Source: Opitutia bacterium
GTDB lineage: Bacteria; Verrucomicrobiota; Verrucomicrobiia; Opitutales; Seribacteraceae
Assembly: GCA_002692605.1 (NCBI GenBank)
Contig: NZLE01000008.1
Span: 6,695-16,047 of the forward strand
Direction: 5' to 3'
DNA: 9,353 nt
This document shows, in pieces, positions 4,959-9,353 of the stretch. Both the position numbers and the translations under genes were made by a program. The stretch's first letter is position 1. Every line of letters begins with the position of its first letter. The notes below the pieces were generated by a model. That model saw only the letters and a list, made by a program, of their open reading frames with translations. It was not told the origin of the DNA and did no database searches.

Positions 4959-7058
4959 GTGTACGACTATGAAGATGAGGATGAGGATATTTTCGGAGCG
5001 CCAGCTACCCCGGTAAGCTCATCGCCCGCGGTTAATTTCAGGGATGAGTTAAACGATGACCAATTTCAGGCGGTCACCGCTCCGGACGGACCCGCCTTAG
5101 TCTTGGCAGGAGCAGGTTCGGGCAAGACTAGGACCCTAACCTATCGAGTCGCCTATCTCCTAAGTCAAGGAGTCAGCCCGGAAGCGATCTTACTCCTGAC
5201 CTTTACCAACAAGGCATCCAAACAAATGCTCGAACGGGTCGAGCAATTGACCGGGATTGGGGCCCACCGTTTTCTTGGTGGAACCTTTCATCACGTCGGC
5301 GGTCAAGTGCTTCGTCTCTTTGGTGACTCGATTGGTTTGCCTAGATCTTACACCATTTTAGACGATGGAGATTCCGACTCTTTGTTGAATGAAATCATTC
5401 GCGACCTCGACCCGGATTTCTTCAAATCGAAAGAGAACCCCAAGGCTAAACCAATAAAGGGAATAATCAGTTTCTCCAGAAACGTAATGATTGAGGTTGA
5501 GCAAGTGGCCAAAGGAAGGTACCCCGGTAACGCAGAACTTCTTGCCAAAATAAATTCATTCGCCCGGCATTACCAAGAAACCAAACTTCAAAGAGGATTG
5601 GCCGACTATGACGATTTGCTGGTCTATTGGCTTGAGATTTTGGAGAATAATCAAGAGGCTGCAAGTTACTATCAATCTCGGTTTTCCCACCTGCTTGTGG
5701 ACGAATATCAGGACGTCAACTCTCTGCAGGCACGGATTGTCGACCGCATTGCAACCAACCACCAGATTATGGCTGTTGGCGATGACGCTCAATGCATCTA
5801 CACTTGGAGAGGAGCGGACTTGGATCAAATCATGAGTTTTCCCGAAAGGCATCCGGAAACCAAAATCTACAAGATCGAGACGAATTATCGAAGCACGCCT
5901 GAAATTCTCAAGCTCGCCAATGAGATTTTGGAAAACAGATCCTCCGATCAAAGCTTTTCCAAAAAACTCAAAGCCTCCCGCCCTCACCACGACTTGCCCA
6001 CGCTTGTTCCGACCATGGACAATTACCAACAAGCGGACTTCGTGCTTTCGAAAATCCAATCGTTGTATGATTCGGGCGTAAATTACGATGACATCGCAAT
6101 TCTATATCGAGCTCACTTTCATGCCATGGAACTTCAGGTCGAACTGTCGCGGCGAGGCATTCCTTTCGTCATAACAAGTGGGATGAGATTTTTCGAGCAG
6201 GCTCACGTCAAGGACTTGGTTGCCCAGATACGCTTCGTGGCCAACCCCAAGGACTTGACGGCCTTTCTTCGCTTTTCTTGCCTACTGCCTAAAGTCGGTG
6301 AAAAAACCGCCGCAAAATTGTTGGCTTTGGCGGAAAAGAAATCGCTGGAGAACGGTAGCTCGCTCGTTGACTCTCTGGATAACGATGAAGTTTTCAAAAA
6401 GGTCCCCAAAGATGCCAAGGAGGATTGGAAATCTCTCCTTGAAACCTTGCGTAACGTTGATGTTCTGGCGGCCACTGCCAAACCGGCCCAAGTCGTGGAG
6501 GGGGCGATTGAGGGATGGTATCAGGACTACTTGCGAGCGACCTATGAGAATTGGCCGAGACGAGAAGAGGATTTGGAAAGTTTGGTGGATTTTGCCTCCA
6601 AATACGAAACCCTTGCCGAAATGCTCTCCCAATTGGTTCTTCTCAGTTCCGAATCCGGAGATCGGGTCGTTACCAAAGGAGAAAGATGCCTGCGACTGTC
6701 CACAATCCATCAATCCAAGGGATTGGAGTTTCCCCACGTTTTCGTCATTGGGTTGGCCGACGGTCTTTTCCCGAACAAACGGGCAATTGACGGGGAGGGT
6801 GACTTGGAGGAGGAGAGGCGTCTTTTTTACGTAGCCGCCACGCGGGCCGAACGCTCGCTCCATCTCGTCTTTCCCATGTTATCCAATCAGAAAGGCGTTC
6901 CCGTCCGCTTGGTCCAAAGCCGGTTTCTCAAGGAAATTTCAGAATCGCGCTACGACCTGCACAACGCTCATTCGGCCTTTGGGCCTGGCCGACAATCCGG
7001 GAACTGGAACTACCGCCAAAACCGGGGAGACCGGGGATTCGGTTCTCGATCGTTCTAG
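4959..7058 (+). CDS. UvrD/PcrA/Rep-family ATP-dependent DNA helicase
   Basis: A superfamily 1A 3'-5' DNA helicase of 699 residues, close to the usual size of Rep, PcrA and UvrD, acting in repair, replication restart or removal of proteins from DNA. All motifs are present: Q motif LNDDQFQAV (31-39), Walker A AGAGSGKT (50-57), Ia LTFTNKAS (80-87), GTFHHVGGQVLR (108-119), Walker B LLVDEYQDVN (245-254), III VGDDAQCIYTWRGAD (273-287), IV TNYRSTPEIL (308-317), V STIHQSKGLEF (581-591) and VI EEERRLFYVAATRA (617-630). The start is a GTG at 4959, followed by an unusual acidic stretch (YDYEDEDEDIF); no better start lies nearer the Q motif. The last 29 residues are rich in Gly, Arg, Asn and Ser. Which of the three subfamilies it belongs to cannot be settled by eye, so no symbol is given. 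It ends in a 4-base overlap with the convergent scaffold gene. Confidence 0.95.
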   Translation: MYDYEDEDEDIFGAPATPVSSSPAVNFRDELNDDQFQAVTAPDGPALVLAGAGSGKTRTLTYRVAYLLSQGVSPEAILLLTFTNKASKQMLERVEQLTGIGAHRFLGGTFHHVGGQVLRLFGDSIGLPRSYTILDDGDSDSLLNEIIRDLDPDFFKSKENPKAKPIKGIISFSRNVMIEVEQVAKGRYPGNAELLAKINSFARHYQETKLQRGLADYDDLLVYWLEILENNQEAASYYQSRFSHLLVDEYQDVNSLQARIVDRIATNHQIMAVGDDAQCIYTWRGADLDQIMSFPERHPETKIYKIETNYRSTPEILKLANEILENRSSDQSFSKKLKASRPHHDLPTLVPTMDNYQQADFVLSKIQSLYDSGVNYDDIAILYRAHFHAMELQVELSRRGIPFVITSGMRFFEQAHVKDLVAQIRFVANPKDLTAFLRFSCLLPKVGEKTAAKLLALAEKKSLENGSSLVDSLDNDEVFKKVPKDAKEDWKSLLETLRNVDVLAATAKPAQVVEGAIEGWYQDYLRATYENWPRREEDLESLVDFASKYETLAEMLSQLVLLSSESGDRVVTKGERCLRLSTIHQSKGLEFPHVFVIGLADGLFPNKRAIDGEGDLEEERRLFYVAATRAERSLHLVFPMLSNQKGVPVRLVQSRFLKEISESRYDLHNAHSAFGPGRQSGNWNYRQNRGDRGFGSRSF

Positions 7059-7465
7059 GAACCTTCCGATTCCAAGAAAGCCCGCCATGCCAACAATGCG
7101 CAATCGAACCTCTCCGGAAAGGAAAGAATCGACCGATAAACGATTAATTCTCCGGGCAGGTCGGATGCATCTTTTGCTTCCAAAAACGATTTAACTCCAA
7201 GAGCCGTCTTTCGGGCATCTGACATCCTTACGCCCACCAGAGCGCTAACCATGAGCGATGCGCACGCTCGAGCCAATGCCGACCCCTTCACTTCAGCGCT
7301 TAACCGCTCAATCGCTCCATCAGCGAGCTTGATTCTTACCGAACAGTGGTTTCCAGTCTTTTGACTTCGATAAGTGCCCTCGCAATCATGATCCTCCAAG
7401 GGTTCGCTGCCTTGCGGATGCTCGGCATGAAATTCCAAAATCTCTCGATAGGCGTCTTTGGTCAC
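7055..7465 (-). CDS. SufU/IscU-like iron-sulfur scaffold homologue with altered ligand residues
   Basis: A 136-residue protein of the SufU/IscU/NifU N-terminal fold. Recognisable parts are YREILEFHAEHPQG (6-19, the usual opening), TGNHCSV (37-43) at the first-ligand loop, ADGAIERLSAEVKGSALARACASLM (48-72 overall) at the second, and FPERFDCALLAWRAF (116-130) at the third. In working scaffolds these carry three Cys and one Asp. Here Cys41 and Cys122 are kept, but the second Cys is Ser62 and the Asp after the first Cys is Val43. Cys28 and Cys68 are extra. It may therefore bind a cluster differently or only act as a sulfur acceptor or partner protein; that is inference. Its GTG start directly abuts the TGA of dcd, suggesting translational coupling. 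No cysteine desulfurase or other suf gene is in the window. Confidence 0.8.
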   Translation of the reverse strand: MTKDAYREILEFHAEHPQGSEPLEDHDCEGTYRSQKTGNHCSVRIKLADGAIERLSAEVKGSALARACASLMVSALVGVRMSDARKTALGVKSFLEAKDASDLPGELIVYRSILSFPERFDCALLAWRAFLESEGS

Positions 7466-8002
7466 TCAGAAATGATTTTTCCACATCATCGACTCCACCG
7501 GCTTGGGAGTTCTATGGTTGTATTTGGCGGATTTCTTGCAGGAGTAATCGACTTCCACTTCACCCTCCACCCTGAAGTAAATCAATTGTCCAATCGGCAT
7601 CCCGGCATAGACGCGCACAGGTTGAGAAACTGAAATCTCCAGCGTCCAATGATTGCAAAATCCAACGTCTCCTTTTCCAGCGGTCGCATGGATATCAATA
7701 CCCAAACGACCGACGCTGGATTTGCCTTCGAGAAAAGGGACGAACTGACGAGTTTCGGTATACTCGACAGTCGAACCCAAATAAGTTTTACCCGGGTTCA
7801 ATACAATACCGTCACTTGCGATTTCAAAATGCTCCACCTGATTGTGCGATTTTGCATCTATCACCTCATCAACGTAACAGGCCAAGTGCTTGGATAAATG
7901 AACGTCATAGCTGTTGGTGCCCAAGCAGGATCGATCATAAGGTTCTATGACAACGTCGCCCTCTGAAATGGCTTGAAGGATGGAGCGGTCCGATAAAATC
8001 AT
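7466..8002 (-). CDS. dcd: dCTP deaminase
   Basis: Deaminates dCTP to dUTP, feeding dTMP synthesis; a homotrimer in the cytoplasm of the dUTPase-like fold. The 178 residues start with the typical MILSDRSILQAISEGDVVIEP and include GTNSYDVHL (28-36), FLEGKSSVGRLGIDIHATAG (90-109), WTLEISV (119-125) with the presumed catalytic Glu122, YAGMPIGQLIYF (132-143), and the C-terminal lid KYNHRTPKPVESMMWKN. Ser95, Ser96 and Arg99 match residues that bind the triphosphate. The motif set is that of the well-conserved GTNSYD/ESMMWKN type. Some relatives also hydrolyse dUTP; I cannot decide this here. It is the first gene of a two-gene unit with the scaffold homologue. The ATG has no clear Shine-Dalgarno site. 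Confidence 0.96.
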   Translation of the reverse strand: MILSDRSILQAISEGDVVIEPYDRSCLGTNSYDVHLSKHLACYVDEVIDAKSHNQVEHFEIASDGIVLNPGKTYLGSTVEYTETRQFVPFLEGKSSVGRLGIDIHATAGKGDVGFCNHWTLEISVSQPVRVYAGMPIGQLIYFRVEGEVEVDYSCKKSAKYNHRTPKPVESMMWKNHF

Positions 8003-8056
8003 GTCTTGTGCGGTTCCAAAAGTTTAGTCGAAGGAAAAAAGAATCAATTTTCGTTA

Positions 8057-8085
8057 AAGATAATTCGGAGAATCCCGCAGGGCAA
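8057..8085 (-). promoter_or_regulatory. Candidate promoter of dcd and the scaffold gene
   Basis: On the minus strand TTGCCC (8085-8080, 4 of 6 to the -35) lies 17 bases from TATCTT (8062-8057, 4 of 6 to the -10). It sits between the terminator of the upstream oxidoreductase gene and the dcd ATG, where a promoter is expected. The predicted leader is about 50 bases. Confidence 0.45.
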
Positions 8086-8129
8086 CCCCATTGAAGACAA
8101 GCTATCCCATTTGCAGAAAACCGGGCATG

Positions 8130-8165
8130 AAAAAACCTCCCGGACACGCAGGCCCGGGAGGTTTT
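8130..8165 (-). terminator. Intrinsic terminator of the Gfo/Idh/MocA gene
   Basis: AAAACCTCCCGG (8132-8143) and CCGGGAGGTTTT (8154-8165) form a perfect 12-bp stem with a 10-base loop. On the minus strand the GC-rich core is followed by a run of six T (8135-8130). It begins 6 bases past the oxidoreductase stop codon, so it ends that transcript and separates it from dcd. Confidence 0.9.
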
Positions 8166-8171
8166 GAAAGC

Positions 8172-9353
8172 TTAGGCAAACGGACGATAGACTCCGGGAG
8201 CGGGAACTGGGTATTCGCCATTTTCTCCGGGAACGACCGGTGGAGTCGAACTGAAGGTATAATCGTCAATGCCCGGGGCATAATCCCTGCCCTTTTCCAT
8301 CAATTCGGCCGCATTGATCTCTTTGCCGGAATAACAGGCTTCCCTTCCTAAGATCGCGGTGAAAGTGCTCATCGCGCCATATTCGGCTTCGTTGTAATAT
8401 TCGCCCTTGTGCAAGGTTTCGATAAGATCCTTTTGCTCTTGGTAATGACCGCCTCCGGCACCCCGAATGCGGATGGGATCTCCCTCGAACGGCCATATCG
8501 CTCGCGCCACGTCACAAGTTCCCTTGGAACCGTGAACGGATTCCGACACGTTGGACCAACCGCCCTTCAAATGACGACCTTGGCTGTACATCTTGGTGCC
8601 ATCCTCAAAGGTGTACTCGACAAAGGTATGATCAAAGATTTGCGATAAGGTACGGTCACCACCCATGCGCATTTCACTGCCGCCCATACCATTCGCCTTT
8701 ACGGGATACATACCCTTGATCCAGCATCCGATGTCAAGGTTGTGAATATGCTGTTCACAGATTTGGTCACCGGATGCCCACGTGAAGTGATACCAGTTGT
8801 TCACCTGATATTCCATTTCAGACATTCCTTCCTGACGAGCCCGATGCCATATTGAGTTTCCGTTCCAATAGACACGCAAAAGATTTATGTCTCCGATAAC
8901 GCCGTCCTGAAGTTGCTTGACGTTGTCCTTGTAACGTTCTTCGTGTCGACGCTGCAACCCGATACCCACTGCAAGTCCTTTTTCCTTGGCTTTCTTGGCC
9001 GAGGCCAATACCCGCCGTACGCCCTCCACGTCACTGGCAACCGGTTTTTCCATAAAAACCTTCTTACCTTGGTTAATGGCATACTCGAATTGCTGGGGCT
9101 TGAAGCCCGGAGGGGTTGCAATCACCACCATATCCACATCTTCATTGATGGCCTGTTTGTATCCGTCAAGACCGCCGAAAATACGACCTTCCACATCTAC
9201 ACGATCTTCTCCGTATTTCTTCTTGAACGCAGCGATTTTGTTAGCGGACTTTTCGGGAAAGGCATCGGCAACGGCAACCAACTTGGTGTTGCAACGGATG
9301 TTTTTGTCTTTTGCCAAATCCTTCGGGGCATCCAAAATTTGTCCGATGGCTCC
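8172..9353 (-). CDS. Gfo/Idh/MocA-family oxidoreductase (5' end cut by window)
   Basis: An NAD(P)-dependent oxidoreductase of the Gfo/Idh/MocA family, substrate unknown (usually sugars, inositols or related polyols). The frame stays open to the right edge, and the first visible codons read GAIGQI, the tail of a dinucleotide-binding loop of the GCGGRGxGA kind, so perhaps 40-60 N-terminal residues are missing. Visible parts are KLVAVADAF (beta strand 2), DMVVIATPP (9137-9111), the signature MEKPVA with the presumed catalytic Lys (codon 9047-9045), GLQRRHE, NWYHFTWASGDQICEQHIHNLDIGCW in the C-terminal domain with the expected His and Asp, and a C-terminal extension rich in Pro and Gly. Many relatives in Planctomycetota and Verrucomicrobiota carry a Tat signal; whether this one does is hidden. 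An internal TTG at 9335 should not be taken as the start. It is terminated by the strong hairpin at 8130-8165. Confidence 0.93.
   Translation of the reverse strand, partial: GAIGQILDAPKDLAKDKNIRCNTKLVAVADAFPEKSANKIAAFKKKYGEDRVDVEGRIFGGLDGYKQAINEDVDMVVIATPPGFKPQQFEYAINQGKKVFMEKPVASDVEGVRRVLASAKKAKEKGLAVGIGLQRRHEERYKDNVKQLQDGVIGDINLLRVYWNGNSIWHRARQEGMSEMEYQVNNWYHFTWASGDQICEQHIHNLDIGCWIKGMYPVKANGMGGSEMRMGGDRTLSQIFDHTFVEYTFEDGTKMYSQGRHLKGGWSNVSESVHGSKGTCDVARAIWPFEGDPIRIRGAGGGHYQEQKDLIETLHKGEYYNEAEYGAMSTFTAILGREACYSGKEINAAELMEKGRDYAPGIDDYTFSSTPPVVPGENGEYPVPAPGVYRPFA

Noticed and set aside
7041..7062. Hairpin GGTTC...GAACC at the convergent gene ends as a bidirectional terminator
   Set aside because: Only a 5-bp stem with a 12-base loop and no T-run on either strand.
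1..9353. CRISPR array, insertion sequence, integrase or phage genes
   Set aside because: No spaced direct repeats, terminal inverted repeats or recombinase motifs were found. The tRNA gene shows no duplicated 3' end that would mark an attachment site.

Overview
The window reads as ordinary bacterial chromosome of roughly 50% GC, densely packed with housekeeping genes on both strands. The organism is most likely a marine-type Verrucomicrobiota (Opitutae/Puniceicoccales-like). This rests on the style of the genes and is inference: a lipoprotein with MORN-like repeats and a long proline-rich tail, a dCTP deaminase of the GTNSYDVHL/ESMMWKN type, an oxidoreductase of the group common in Planctomycetota and Verrucomicrobiota, and weak use of Shine-Dalgarno sites. 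No phage, transposon, CRISPR or plasmid signal was seen.

Layout. At the left edge, bases 1-121 may hold the first 40 codons of a minus-strand gene running out of the window. Bases 273-2246 (+) encode a 657-residue lipoprotein with a strict 24-residue repeat domain and a proline-rich tail carrying repeated FNPF motifs. A tRNA-Gln(UUG) gene with encoded CCA follows on the minus strand (2288-2361). Its promoter region overlaps a good sigma70-like promoter for pyrH. Bases 2428-7058 (+) hold pyrH (UMP kinase), frr (ribosome recycling factor), proB (glutamate 5-kinase) and a UvrD/PcrA/Rep-family helicase, with gaps of 42, 69 and 44 bases.

The rest of the window is on the minus strand. A SufU/IscU-like scaffold protein that lacks one of the usual cysteine ligands (7055-7465) abuts dcd (dCTP deaminase, 7466-8002), with a candidate promoter upstream of dcd. 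A strong intrinsic terminator (8130-8165) then closes a Gfo/Idh/MocA-family oxidoreductase (8172-9353) whose N-terminus is cut by the right edge. The helicase and the scaffold gene converge and share a 4-base CTAG as their two stop codons.

Functional themes are pyrimidine nucleotide supply (pyrH, dcd), translation (frr, tRNA-Gln), proline synthesis (proB without proA) and DNA repair or replication (helicase). The items most worth a second look are the FNPF/24-mer repeat lipoprotein, the cysteine-depleted SufU-like protein joined to dcd, and the interleaved pyrH/tRNA-Gln promoters with a near-leaderless pyrH start. I see no convincing new multi-gene system.
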